64,000 bases of DNA from Salipiger pentaromativorans (GTDB taxonomy: Bacteria > Pseudomonadota > Alphaproteobacteria > Rhodobacterales > Rhodobacteraceae): contig NZ_JAMDHK010000003.1 of the NCBI RefSeq assembly GCF_024721115.1, positions 45,325 through 109,324 on the forward strand, read 5' to 3'. The number at the start of each line of letters is the position of its first letter. The first letter of the stretch is position 1. The notes under the pieces were generated by a model. It saw only the letters and a list, made by a program, of their open reading frames with translations. It had not been told where the DNA came from and ran no database searches. Below are positions 1-13,200 of this stretch, one piece after another. Made by a program: the position numbers and the translations under genes.

Positions 1-105
1 TTTAGAAAGCCAGACTCTCCCGCATCCCGGCGCGCCCTCTGCCCGGCGGCGACCCGGCGCAGACACAGGGTCAGCGCCTCCTGTCATAATGTCGGTAAAA
101 GCGTT

Positions 106-139
106 CGGCCGGGCGCCCGCCTCCGCGCGCGCCCGGCCG
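106..139 (-). terminator. Hairpin downstream of the first RTX gene, candidate terminator
   Basis: An 11-bp perfect inverted repeat (arms 106-116 and 129-139) lies about 30 bases past the stop codon of the RTX gene on the minus strand. A short T-run (plus-strand aaaa at 97-100) follows a few bases after the stem, so it is only an approximate intrinsic terminator. Nothing else is seen in bases 1-170. Confidence 0.45.
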
Positions 140-170
140 TTTCAGAGCTCCGCGAACTCCCCGGTCCGGC

Positions 171-3100
171 TCAGAGCAGGACCATGTCCGGGGTCAGTTC
201 GTTGAGCGCGGTATGCGCAAAGACGATCTCGACACCCTGATCCGAGAACACCAGATCGCCGCCGACCTCGGTCATATGCGCCAGCGCCTCCCCGGCATCG
301 GCATAGCCGAAGCCGGTCAGTTCGAGATAATCCCAGGGCTCGAGATCCAGCACATGATGGCTGCCGCCATCCGCCTGCGCGAACCGGAAGGCATCCGCAT
401 AAAGCCCGCCGGCCAGCCAGTTCTCGCCCGTGCCGCCGTCCAGCACATCCTGCGCGACGTCGCCGGTGCCGTGGTCGATGCCCCGGATCCAGGCCTTGAG
501 AGCGTCGGCGGTGCTGTTCACGAATTCGGTGCTTTGCGAAAAGCCCAGCACCACCTCGGCCCGGCCCATGCCGCCGTCGAGCCGCGCCACCCAGTTGGCC
601 AGCCCGGTGGCATCGGGATCGCGACCCAGCACATTGTTGTAAAGCAGCGTGACAAAGCCCGCATTGTCGAGCGCCCCATAGGTGTTCTGGAACTCGGTGC
701 TGTTCACAAAGCCCGAGATGACATCCAGAAGCTCGGTGCCGTCGGCCAGACGCGCGGTCCAGTTGGCAAAGCCGGTGGGTTCCGGTTCGCGGTCGAGCGT
801 CGCCTGATAGAGACGATAGACATCGTCGCTCCACAGCGCCTGCGAGCTGGCCATGGCATAGGCCCGCGCGGCATCGGCGGTATTATTCACGAATTCAGGG
901 CTTTGCGAAAAGCCCAGCACCACCTGCGTCCGGGTCATCCCCTCATCGAGCCGCGCCACCCAGCTGGCCAGCCCGCCCGCATCCGGATCGCGGTCCAGAA
1001 CGTTGTTGTAGAGCAGCGTCACGAAACCTTCGTTTTCGAGCGCGCCATAGGTGTTCTGGAACTCGGGGCTGGCCACGAAGCCGTTGATCACCTGCAACAC
1101 GCTGTGCGAGCCGGTAAAGAGCCGCTCGGTCCAGTTCGCAAGCCCGGTCCCGTCCGGCGCGCGGTCCAGCGTCGCCTGATAGAGCCGGTAGACCGTTGCG
1201 GCGTCGTCGGGCGCATAGGCCGCATCGAACCCGTCGCCGAAGAGGTAATCATTGTCGGCGCCGCCGTCGAGCAGGTCGCCCCCCGCGCCGCCATCGACGG
1301 TGTCGGCGCCTTCGAGCCCGGACAGCGTGTTGCGCTCGGCGCCGCCCTCGAGCCGGTCGTCCCCGGATGTCCCGGTTTCGCTGACCGGCTGCGGCTGCAC
1401 CACGCCGCTGCGCGCGACAAGCCGTTCCTGCGTGCCCTCGCCGTCGTAATAGCTGACCGTCAGGATCAGCCGTGCGCCCGCGTCATCGGCGGTGGGGGTG
1501 TAGATCTCATCCTGTGAGACCACCACACCGTCGCGGCTCCAGGCGTAGGAGAAAGTACCGAGCCCGTCTTCGTCGCTGATCCCGCTGGTGTCGGGCTGCA
1601 ACGCCGTGCCCACCTCGGCGAAGGCCGCCAGCAGCACCTCGCCCTGCGGGGCATCGTTGACATTCGCCACGACGCCGCTGCCAAAGCTGGTCGCGCTCTC
1701 CGCATGCTGGAAATCGTCCACCAGATCGACCCGAACGGTGACCCGGGTGCCCACATCCTCCTGCGTGAGCATATAGCTCGCGCCGGTCGCGCCGGGGATT
1801 TCCTCACCGTCGCGCAACCATTGATAGCGGACGCTCGCCATCTCGAACCCGGCCTCCGAAGGCGCCGCCGCGCTCTGGATGTCGTCGGGATCGGAGAGGT
1901 TCGAGAGATCGACGGTCAGCGTTTCGCCCTCGGTCATCTCGCCCTCGACCGACAGCGTGCCGGTCAGGGCGTTGTTCCGGGTCAGCCCCTCGAAGATCAC
2001 GCTGGCGCCGGTGTCGTCGAAGGTCAGCACGCGGTTACCATCGCCGTTGTAGGATACGGCAAACGCGGCCGTTCCCGCATCGCCGACCAGCGCGAAAGCG
2101 TCGGTGTAGTAATAGAAATCCGTCAGCAGCGTATCAAAGGCCCCGTGGAGCCGGAACAGATCCGCGTCATAGCCGCCGGTCAGCGTGCTGTCGCCGTAAA
2201 GCCCGGCTTCCAGCGTATCCTCGCCACGCTCGCCATCCAGGACATCGCCGCCCTCTGTCGCGTAGAGCAGATCGTCGCCAGCGTCGCCGAGGATCGAATC
2301 CGCCGCCTGCGTGCCCCAGATCGTATCGCCCCCCGTGCCCCCCTCGATCCGGTCGAAAACCGCATAGCCACCGACATCGGAAAGGTCGAAAAGCACACCG
2401 TCATCGGTCGCGCGCAGCGGGCCTGCGGTGAGGTCGAGCAGTTCGATCCCGACGATGCTGCCGAACCCGGCCAACGGCGCGCCGGAATAGAGATAGGTGT
2501 CGGTGCCGGTCCCGCCATCGACCGTATCGGTACCGCCGAAACCGGTGATCGTGTCGTTGCCGGGCCCGCCCATCAGAAGGTTGTCGTCGCCATCGCCCTC
2601 GATCAGGTCGTCGCCATCGCCGCCCTCGAGGGTCTCGAAGCCCAGCAGCACGCTGCGGGTGCCCGATCCGTCGATGGCCTCGGCATAGCCATATTGCAGC
2701 GAGGCAGTGCCGCCGCCGTCGCCCATCCGGAACGTATCGCTGCCGTCGCCACCATCGTGACGGTCGCTGCCGGCGCTCTGGATCACCAGATCGTCGCCAT
2801 CCCCGGCGCTGGTGCTGTCGTCACCCGCAGTGCCGGGCAGCGTGTCGTCGCCCTCGGTCCCGGGCTCGGGGGTGTAGAGATCGCTGTCCTTGTAGGCCAA
2901 CCGCGTGACCGACGAACCCTGATGGAACCAGAGCGCGAGAATCCCGTCCTCGGTCGCTGCAACGGCGGGCGCGTAGAAATTGGAGTTCGTGGTGCCGGTG
3001 TAATTCGACACATCGAACCAGTCGCCCAGCGCGCCATCCTCGTCGAGAAACACCGTGAAGGCATGGGCGCCGCGCGCCATCCCCTCCGCCGAGCTGGGGT

Positions 3101-4439
3101 TCACCTCGATCGTGAGCCAGGCGCCGCCATCGGGATCGGCCACCAGCGACGGGCCGAAATTGGTCCACGCCCCCTCATAGGGTTCGGCGATGGCGCTTTC
3201 AGAAACCACCCCGTCTTCGTAAAGCACCAGCGTGAGCTGCCCGTCATCGGTTCCGATCACCGCGGCAAAGCGGTTGTCGGACAGCACCGCATAGCTGGTG
3301 TAATAAATCCGCACATCCTGTGGCGTTTCGAACAACGTCCCAAGGGCCGGCCCGTCGCTGCTGCCACCGATGACCCGAAAGCTCAGATGCTCGGTGCCGA
3401 GGCTGCCGCCGCCATGGATCAGGACGGATTGCCCCTCCAGCCCGACAAGCCCGGCGCCGGTCTGGAAATTGCTGTAATCGTCGATCTGGCCGGTTGTGCC
3501 CAGATAGGCGGCGGTCGCATCGAAAGACTGCACGCTGTAGCGATAGCTGCCGCCGCTGTCATAGCCGGTGCCCACGGCAATGGTGCCATCCGCGAGTTCC
3601 TCGAGGCTGATATTGTCGCTGTAAAGCCGCAGGCTGCTCAGCACCGCGACCGGCGCCTCGCGCGGCGTGCCGTCCGCGTCGAAGATCTGCATCCAGACCG
3701 TATCGCGGTCGCGGGTGCTGTCGGGATCGTCCGAGGCGACAACCCAGACCATGGCGATGCCACCATCCTGCAACGCGACGATCTGCCCGCCCCGGATCCC
3801 GACAAACTGCCCCCCCACGCCGGCCGAGGCTTCGTCGGGCGTGCTTTCCCACAGGATCTGCCCGTCGGAATCCATCGCCCGGAGCACGAAGCGTTCCTCG
3901 CCGCGATCGCTGCTGCCCGTGAGGTCGAGCAGTTGCACGACCGTTCCGTCGGGCCGGGACACCACCCGCGAGGCAATCGGTTCGTTGTAGTAATAGCCGG
4001 TATCGTCGGTGATCGGCATCGACTTCGCGTAAAAGGGCAGATCGGGCCATTCCAGCGCGTGATCGGTGCCGTCGGGATCGGTCAGCGTCTCGACATCGCG
4101 CAGCAGCGCCTGCCCGACGATGTTGAAGGTGTTGTTCGGAAGGTTCTCGGTCAGCAGCAGAACGCGCGTGGTGTAGCCCGCGAACAGCATCGGGTCGATC
4201 TGCTCGAACGCATAGGTCGGCGTCAGAAGGGTGTTGCCGGGATCGACATCCTCGACCGCCACCGTGTCGGACCCGTCGCCGCCGTCGATCCGCTCCACCG
4301 ACTCGAGCGGATAGGTAATGCGGCTGGCCCAGGTTTCTCCGAAGAAGATCCAGTCGTCTCCCGGTCCCGCATAGATCACATCCGCACTCGAACTGGTGAT
4401 GATACTGTCGTCGCCGGGGGTGCCGAAAATAGTGCTCAT
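171..4439 (-). CDS. Large RTX calcium-binding repeat protein with DUF4214 domains (1422 aa)
   Basis: Predicted secreted or surface protein exported by a type I system; its own cleavable signal peptide is absent, as is normal for RTX proteins. The N-terminus carries an RTX-type glycine/aspartate nonapeptide stretch (GTPGDDSI, GPGDDW). A long beta-rich region follows, then more RTX repeats around residues 530-760. Ig-like modules of the type LRDGEEIPGATG come next, with another RTX block near residue 1050. Two DUF4214 blocks (YRLYQATLDR, LGRDPDATGLANW) span roughly residues 1085-1330. The C-terminal ~90 residues resemble those of the protein at 7288-14694. ATG at 4439 is preceded by a purine-rich site. 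No type I secretion genes are in the window. Substrate and function are unknown; adhesin or S-layer-like roles are guesses. Confidence 0.8.
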   Translation of the reverse strand: MSTIFGTPGDDSIITSSSADVIYAGPGDDWIFFGETWASRITYPLESVERIDGGDGSDTVAVEDVDPGNTLLTPTYAFEQIDPMLFAGYTTRVLLLTENLPNNTFNIVGQALLRDVETLTDPDGTDHALEWPDLPFYAKSMPITDDTGYYYNEPIASRVVSRPDGTVVQLLDLTGSSDRGEERFVLRAMDSDGQILWESTPDEASAGVGGQFVGIRGGQIVALQDGGIAMVWVVASDDPDSTRDRDTVWMQIFDADGTPREAPVAVLSSLRLYSDNISLEELADGTIAVGTGYDSGGSYRYSVQSFDATAAYLGTTGQIDDYSNFQTGAGLVGLEGQSVLIHGGGSLGTEHLSFRVIGGSSDGPALGTLFETPQDVRIYYTSYAVLSDNRFAAVIGTDDGQLTLVLYEDGVVSESAIAEPYEGAWTNFGPSLVADPDGGAWLTIEVNPSSAEGMARGAHAFTVFLDEDGALGDWFDVSNYTGTTNSNFYAPAVAATEDGILALWFHQGSSVTRLAYKDSDLYTPEPGTEGDDTLPGTAGDDSTSAGDGDDLVIQSAGSDRHDGGDGSDTFRMGDGGGTASLQYGYAEAIDGSGTRSVLLGFETLEGGDGDDLIEGDGDDNLLMGGPGNDTITGFGGTDTVDGGTGTDTYLYSGAPLAGFGSIVGIELLDLTAGPLRATDDGVLFDLSDVGGYAVFDRIEGGTGGDTIWGTQAADSILGDAGDDLLYATEGGDVLDGERGEDTLEAGLYGDSTLTGGYDADLFRLHGAFDTLLTDFYYYTDAFALVGDAGTAAFAVSYNGDGNRVLTFDDTGASVIFEGLTRNNALTGTLSVEGEMTEGETLTVDLSNLSDPDDIQSAAAPSEAGFEMASVRYQWLRDGEEIPGATGASYMLTQEDVGTRVTVRVDLVDDFQHAESATSFGSGVVANVNDAPQGEVLLAAFAEVGTALQPDTSGISDEDGLGTFSYAWSRDGVVVSQDEIYTPTADDAGARLILTVSYYDGEGTQERLVARSGVVQPQPVSETGTSGDDRLEGGAERNTLSGLEGADTVDGGAGGDLLDGGADNDYLFGDGFDAAYAPDDAATVYRLYQATLDRAPDGTGLANWTERLFTGSHSVLQVINGFVASPEFQNTYGALENEGFVTLLYNNVLDRDPDAGGLASWVARLDEGMTRTQVVLGFSQSPEFVNNTADAARAYAMASSQALWSDDVYRLYQATLDREPEPTGFANWTARLADGTELLDVISGFVNSTEFQNTYGALDNAGFVTLLYNNVLGRDPDATGLANWVARLDGGMGRAEVVLGFSQSTEFVNSTADALKAWIRGIDHGTGDVAQDVLDGGTGENWLAGGLYADAFRFAQADGGSHHVLDLEPWDYLELTGFGYADAGEALAHMTEVGGDLVFSDQGVEIVFAHTALNELTPDMVLL

Positions 4440-4753
4440 TCGAAGGCCTTCAATTTCAATAGATTTCCGTTCGCAGTGCCTTTGTGAACAAACGATTACG
4501 CAGGGGCAAGCGGAAAGCCGCCGATTGCGCCACGCTCACGCAAGGGCAGCGCGCCCAGTACGCACCTGCCCTGCTGCACGAGCGGCTAGCGACGCGGCAC
4601 AATCCCGACTTTCGCGGAATGGGGGCGTTAACAGCGCCTTTTCGCCCCCGATAGGTGCTTTTCGCTACAGGTCCGGGATGCTACAGGCTCTTCCCGTGAC
4701 GTGCCGCACGGACCGCGGCCGGCAAATTCCAGCAATTGGAGGGGCTCTGTAAT
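4440..4753. other. Intergenic region between divergent RTX and icd genes
   Basis: This stretch must hold the promoters for both divergent genes. No convincing -35/-10 pair was identified. A 7-bp GC hairpin occurs at 4621-4649 and a good ribosome-binding site (ggagggg) lies at 4738-4744, ahead of the icd ATG at 4754. The strong site favours this ATG over an in-frame TTG at 4736. Confidence 0.5.
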
Positions 4754-6958
<2,205 letters not shown>

Positions 6959-6992
6959 GCCCCGCGCGCGCCTTGCGCCCGGTCTGAAACAG

Positions 6993-7022
6993 CCCCCGCC
7001 CGGTCCTCCGGGCGGGGGTTTT
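6993..7022 (+). terminator. Rho-independent terminator of icd
   Basis: A perfect 11-bp GC-rich stem (6993-7003 with 7008-7018), a 4-base loop and four T residues lie 34 bases after the icd stop codon. Confidence 0.9.
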
Positions 7023-7089
7023 CGTTCCTGGCCCCTGTCCCGCCCGCCCGGCGTGGCTGAGGATCGGACAAAGACCGGAACATCGCTCG

Positions 7090-7163
7090 GGACGGTTCCC
7101 GAGAGCGGGCTCTATCGGCTTGACATGAAAGCCTTTTCATCGTCGTCTCACCGGGAACCGTCC
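7090..7163. promoter_or_regulatory. 12-bp inverted repeat upstream of giant RTX gene
   Basis: The 329-base gap between icd and the giant RTX gene contains the icd terminator and this pair of arms. ggacggttcccg at 7090-7101 is the exact reverse complement of 7152-7163, with 50 bases between. The spacer contains TTGACA at 7120-7125, a possible -35 element, but no good -10 was seen at the right spacing. It may be a regulator site or a long stem-loop in the 5' region; nothing else is recognised in the gap. Confidence 0.35.
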
Positions 7164-7287
7164 GGCCCCCGGCGCCGCTTCGCCCTCAGCGCGAGCAGAC
7201 CGGCAGGGTATCCCCACCGGGAACGGGCAGACTGGAGACGGGCGCCTTCGGGCCTCCCCACAAAGATCGAAGCGGAAGAGCCTGGTC

Positions 7288-10200
7288 ATGGGTACGGCGA
7301 TCACTGGTAACGGCAGTCTGGTTTCCGGGCTGGGCGGCCCCGAGGGCTATGGCGAGATCCGGCTGCCCAACATCGACGATTTTCAACTGCGCGTCGATGT
7401 CTCGGCGGTGTTCGCGAACGGGTTCGTCATCGGCGGACGCAGCTACAGCGCCACCGATTTCCGCGTCAGCACCAATGGCTTTGTCGCGTTCGGCCCCAAC
7501 GCCTATTACTACGACACCAACCACATCCCGACCGGCCAGACAGAGCCGGTGATCGCCGCGCTCTGGACCGACATCGCCCCGCATTTCAACAATGCCCGCA
7601 TCTATGTGGATGTGGATCCCGTCGGCGATGTGGTCACCATCACCTGGCTCGACGTGCTGCCCTACCAATACAACCGGACCGCTGGCGGCAGCTCGTTCCA
7701 GATTCAGCTTTTCGACCGTCCCGGCGACGATTTCGACGTGGTGCTGCGCTATGGGAATGTGACCTGGGGCGCCTCCGATCCCGCCGGCCCCGCGGCCTCC
7801 GGTGTCGCCCTCGGCGAGTTCGTGGCGACCACCTCGGCCTCGGGCGATGCCGCGCGCAGCGCCCAGCTCGACACCACGACCGGCAACACCGGGCAGACCG
7901 GCATGTGGGTCTTTCAGTACCTCTCGCCCACGCTGCACGCGCCCGATGCGGGCGACGTGCGTTTCGAGATGTCCGAAGACGGTCTTCTCACGCTCACCCC
8001 CACGCAGATTCTGGCCAGTTCGAGCGACGCGGACCACGACGTACTCTCGCTTGCCGCCGTGGGGAGCATGAGCAACGGCACGCTGGTGCAAAACGCCGAT
8101 GGCAGCCTGTCCATCGCACCGGCGGAGAATTTCAACGGCGAGCTGAGCTTTACCTTCACCGTCTCGGACGGTCGGCGCAGCAGCACCGCGACCGCCCGCA
8201 TCGACGTGGCCCCGGTCAACGACGCCCCCACCGCCGAGGGCGAGGAGATGAAGGGCTTTGCCGGCGTCGCCATGCAGATCGCCGCCGAGACGCTGCTGGC
8301 CAACGACAGCGACATCGACGGCGACACGCTGTCGATCGTCGCCGTGGACAGCGCCTTTGGCGGCACCGTCGCGCTGAACGAGGACGGCTCGGTCCTGTTC
8401 ACCCCAGATGACGGGCTCGTCGGGCCGGCGGGCTTTTCCTATACGATCAGCGATCCCGACGGGCTGACCGCAACCGCGACCGCGACGGTGAACGTGCGCG
8501 AGGCGGTGACCGAGGTCACCCTGCGGAACCTCGACGGCGCGGAGGGGGTCAAGCTGACCGCCGAGCTGCTCGGCGGCACGGCGACGCTGCTGGGCGACGT
8601 CAATGGCGACGGGCGCGCCGATCTGCTGATTGGCGGACGGTCGGAATGGAGCAACGCCATCAGCAACCTTGTCATCGGCGACAACTATCTGGTCTACGGC
8701 CGCGCCGGCGGCTATGCCGACCTGCTCGGCTCGGTCATCGGCGGACCGGCGGTGTTTCTCGAGAACGAGGCCGGCGGCGCCACCACGCGCATCGCCCCGC
8801 TGGGCGTTTCGGTCGCGACCGGCGCGAGCATGGCCCCGGCGGGCGATGTCAACGGCGACGGGCTGGCGGATTTCCTCATCTCCTCGCGGAACGCCCGCGC
8901 CAATGGCCAGGACGGTGCCGGCATCGTGCATCTGGTCTATGGCCAGGCCGGCGGTTTCGGCACCGACCTGACGCTGTCGGGGCTGAGCGGCGCGCGCGGC
9001 GCCACCATCCAGGGCACCACCCGCAACCAGTTTCTGGGGGCCGGCGTGATCGGGGTCGGCGATGTCAACGGCGACGGCTATGCAGACATCATGATCTCGG
9101 CCACCCGCGCGACGGTGGACGGGCGCGCTCAGGCCGGCGAGAGCTATGTGTTCTTCGGCGGCCCCGGCGGCGCCGGGCTGAGCGGCACGCTCACCATCGC
9201 CGACGCGGATCTGGTCTTGCAGGGGGGCCATGCCTATCAGATGAGCGGCGCCGCGCTGGCCGGCGTCGGCGATGTCAACGGCGACGGTATCGACGACATG
9301 CTGATCGGCGCCCCGGATACGCTGAGCGCCGGCACCGGCACCCATGCGGCGGCCTATCTCGTCTATGGCTCCCGCAGCTACGGCAGCCGGACCCTCGACC
9401 TCACCGCGCTCACCCCCGATCAAGGCATCGCCTTTACGCTTCCGGCCGCGGACACCGCCCTGGGCGCCCATGTGGCCGCCATCGGCGACATCAACGGCGA
9501 CGGGCTTCCCGATTTCGCCATCTCGGCGGAATATGCCAGCGTGAACGGCGTTGCGAACAGCGGCAGCGTCTATGTGATCTTTGGCAAGCGTGGCGGGCTC
9601 GACGCCGGGATCGACCTCTCCACGCTCAACGGCAGCGACGGGTTCCGCATCGACGGCGCGGCGGGGGCACGACTCGGCTATGGCGCGATCACCGCGGCGG
9701 GCGATTTCAACAATGACGGCATTGACGATCTGGCCCTGCTGTCGCTGCTCGACCCGGCCGTCGACGGAAGCGACGGCACCGGCCGCGCCTATGTCATCTA
9801 CGGATCGGAGGCCGGGATGCCCGCCACGCTTTCGGTCGAGGCGCTGAACGGCGTGCGCGGGATCACCCTCGACAACAGCTTCGTGCAGCGCCTGCTTTCG
9901 GTTGCCGGCGGCGGCGACCTGAACGGCGACGGTATCGACGATCTGGTGCTGACCGGCAGCGACGACCGCAGCTATATCGTCTACGGCTTCGACAATGCCT
10001 CGCCGATCTCTCCCAGCGCGCCGCAGCTCGTCAATGACGAGCTCGTCGCGCTGGCGAATACCGGGCTGATCATCGCGGCCGCGGACCTGCTGGCCAACGA
10101 CAGCGACAACCGGCCGCTGGTCACCGGCATCGCCGAGGTGTTCGGCGCCAGCCATGGCACCGTCACGCTGACCGCCGAGGGCGATCTGCGCTTTGTTCCC

Positions 10201-13200
10201 GAGACCAATTTCATCGGCGAGGCCGGCTTCAGCTACCGGGTGATCGACGAGGACGGCGAGGCCGCCAGCGCGCGCGTCACCGTGCAGGTGCAGGAGCATC
10301 CGGCACCGGCCAGCATTTCGGGCGATCTTACCGGAACCGTCGATGAAAGCGCCCCGGCGCAGCGCGCCTCGGGACGGATCCTCGTCAGCGACCCGAACAC
10401 CGGCGAGGGCCGGCTCGCCCCCATCGACCCCGCCGCGCTCGACGGGCTTTATGGCACGTTCACGCTCAGCTCCACCGGGCTCTGGAGCTATACGATCGAC
10501 CCCGCCAGCCCCGCCTTTGCCGCGCTGGACGACGGCGATGTCGCGGTCGAACAGCTCACGGTGCAAAGCCTCGACGGCAGCCGCTCGGCCACGATCAATG
10601 TCAGCGTCGTCGGGCGCGACGAGACCGAGCTGGCGCGCAGCGGCGACAGCTTCGTGCTGAACCTCGACCGCTCGGACCACAAGTTCGACCTCGACAGCGC
10701 GCTGCTCAGCGGCGGCAGCCGGGCCGTGGTCTGGACCGCAACGATGCAGGACGGCTCGGGCACAGGGGTCTATCTGCGCACCGTCAGCGCCAGCGGCGAC
10801 CCGGTCTCGACCGAGCTGCCGCTGGCCACGGCCACCCAGCTCGACCAGCGCCATCCGGTTGTGGCCGGCATGAGCAACGGCGGCTTCATGGTGGCCTGGC
10901 AGGATTTCTCCGGCGGCGCCAACACGCCCCCCGCCATCGAGCTGCGCAGCTTCAACCTGTTCGGTCCCGCGACGGGCACCTTCCGGCTGACCCATATCGA
11001 CGGGCTGCTTGACCCGCTGGTGCTGGGGCTGGAAGGCGGCGGCGCGCTGGTGCTCGCCCAGCGCCGCGGGTTTCCCGACAACGACAATGCGCTGGTGCTG
11101 CAACGCTTCGACGCGACAGCCCAGCCGGTGGGCGGCCTCATCGAGCTGCCCGGAAATCCCGGCGCCGAGACCAACCCCGCGCTGGCGCAGCTTGCCGATG
11201 GCTCGATCCTGCTGACCTGGCAGACCTCCGGCGTGCTGATGATGCAGCGGCTGACCGCCAACGGTCATCCCAGCGGCACCCCCTTCGCCACCGGCATCGA
11301 CGATGTCGGCGGCATGGGCGCCAAGGTCACCGCGCTGAACGGTGGCGGCTATGTGCTGAGCTGGGATGCGACCGGCGGCGACGCATTGGGCGTCAAGGCG
11401 CAGATCTTCGATGCGGCGGGCGTTGCGCTGACCGGCGAAATCCTGGTCGATCCCGACGCGGTGATGGCGCTCGGCCATGCCGTAACCGCGCTCGACGATG
11501 GCGGTTTTGCCCTGGCCTGGGCCCGCGTGGTCGATGGCCGGACCCTCGTCGGCCTCCAGGCCTTCGACGCCGCCGGCACCGCCGCCGGCGCCATCCTCGA
11601 GGCCGGCGTCATCGCCGCGTTCACCGACACGACGCTGTTCGACCTGCTGCCCATCGGTCTCGAAGGCAGCGGCACCACCGATCTGACGGTATATTTCCCG
11701 CAGGTTCCCGAGGGCAGCGCCACCAGCGACATCGTCGGCCAGACCGTCGAGATCGTCCTGCCCATCGAGATGACGTTGCAGGACGACACCCATACCGTCG
11801 TCGAGGGCGGCACCACCTTGCAGGCGGCGCTGTTCGACAACGACAGCGGGTTCCGCCTGCATGTGGTGGCGGTGGACGGCCAGAGCGTCGATGGCACGCT
11901 GGATCTCGCCGGGCCGGTCGGCACGCTGACGATCACCGCCGGCGGCCTGCTGCGCTATGTCACCGACGATCCGGACAACCAGCTTGCCAAGGGCATGTCC
12001 GCGACCCAGGTCTGGCAGGTCACCGTCGAGGACGGCGCCGGCAATCGCAGCACCCAGTCGCTGGAGATCACCGTGCTGGGCTCGGGCGAGACGGTCACCC
12101 GGATCGGCACGCCCGGGGCGGACAGTCTCGAGGGCGGGTTCGGAGACGACAGTCTCGACGGTCTGGCGGGCAACGACACGCTGGACGGCGGGTCGGGGGC
12201 CGACACGCTGACCGGCGGATCGGGCAGCGACCGGCTGACCGGCGGCGCGGGTCCGGATCTGTTCATTCTCTCGCCCGGCAGCGACGACGACGTGCTGACC
12301 GATTTCGATTTCTCCGAGGACAGCCTCGACCTCTCGGCCTTCGACACGACCAGCCTCGCGGCCTGGCAGACCCGCTATGACAGCGCCACCGGCAACCGCA
12401 TCGTGACCCTCGCCGAAGGCGGCACGCTGACCTTCGAGGGGATCGGCGTGGAGAACTTCGCCCCCACCGGCAGCCTTCAGGTCACCGGCACCGCGCAACA
12501 AGGCGAGACCCTGAGCGCCGATGCCTCGGGCATCAGCGATGCCGATGGCCTAGGCCCCCTGCCCGCCACCCTGCAATGGCTGCGCGACGGCGAGCCCATC
12601 GACGGTGCCACCGGCACCACCTATCTGCTCACCCAGGAGGATGTCGGCCACCGCATCGAGCTGCGCTACAGCTACACCGACCTCTTCGGCACGGCGGAGC
12701 AGGTGACCGCCCTCGCCGCAGAAAACGTGACCAATGTGAACGACCTGCCCTCCGGCACGCTCACCGTCACCGGCACCGCGCAACAAGGCGAGACCCTGAG
12801 CGCCGATACCTCGGGTATCACCGATGCCGATGGCCTAGGCCCCCTGCCCGCCACCCTGCAATGGCTGCGCGACGGCGAGCCCATCGACGGTGCCACCGGC
12901 ACCACCTATCTGCTCACCCAGGAGGATGTCGGCCACCGCATCGAGCTGCGCTACAGCTACACCGACCTCTTCGGCACCGCAGAGCAGGTCACCGCCCTCG
13001 CCGCAGAAAACGTGACCAATGTGAACGACCTGCCCTCAGGTACGCTCACCGTCACCGGCACCGCGCAACAAGGCGAGACCCTGAGCGTCGATGCCTCGGG
13101 TATCAGCGATGCCGACGGAATGGGCCCCCTGCCCGCCACCCTGCAATGGCTGCGCGACGGAGAGCCCATCGACGGCGCCACCGGCACCACCTATCTGCTC

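Noticed and set aside
1704..4487. 927-codon open frame on the plus strand opposite the first RTX gene
   Set aside because: It is the antisense of a repetitive GC-rich coding region; it has no recognisable domain and the RTX frame is clearly the real one.
7120..7125. TTGACA as a sigma-70 -35 element for the giant RTX gene
   Set aside because: No acceptable -10 at 16-18 bases downstream, so no promoter call was made.
7186..12501. 1771-codon open frame on the minus strand opposite the giant RTX gene
   Set aside because: Composition (Ala/Gly/Arg/His/Gln-rich) is that of a reverse-complement shadow, and the plus-strand protein has coherent domains.
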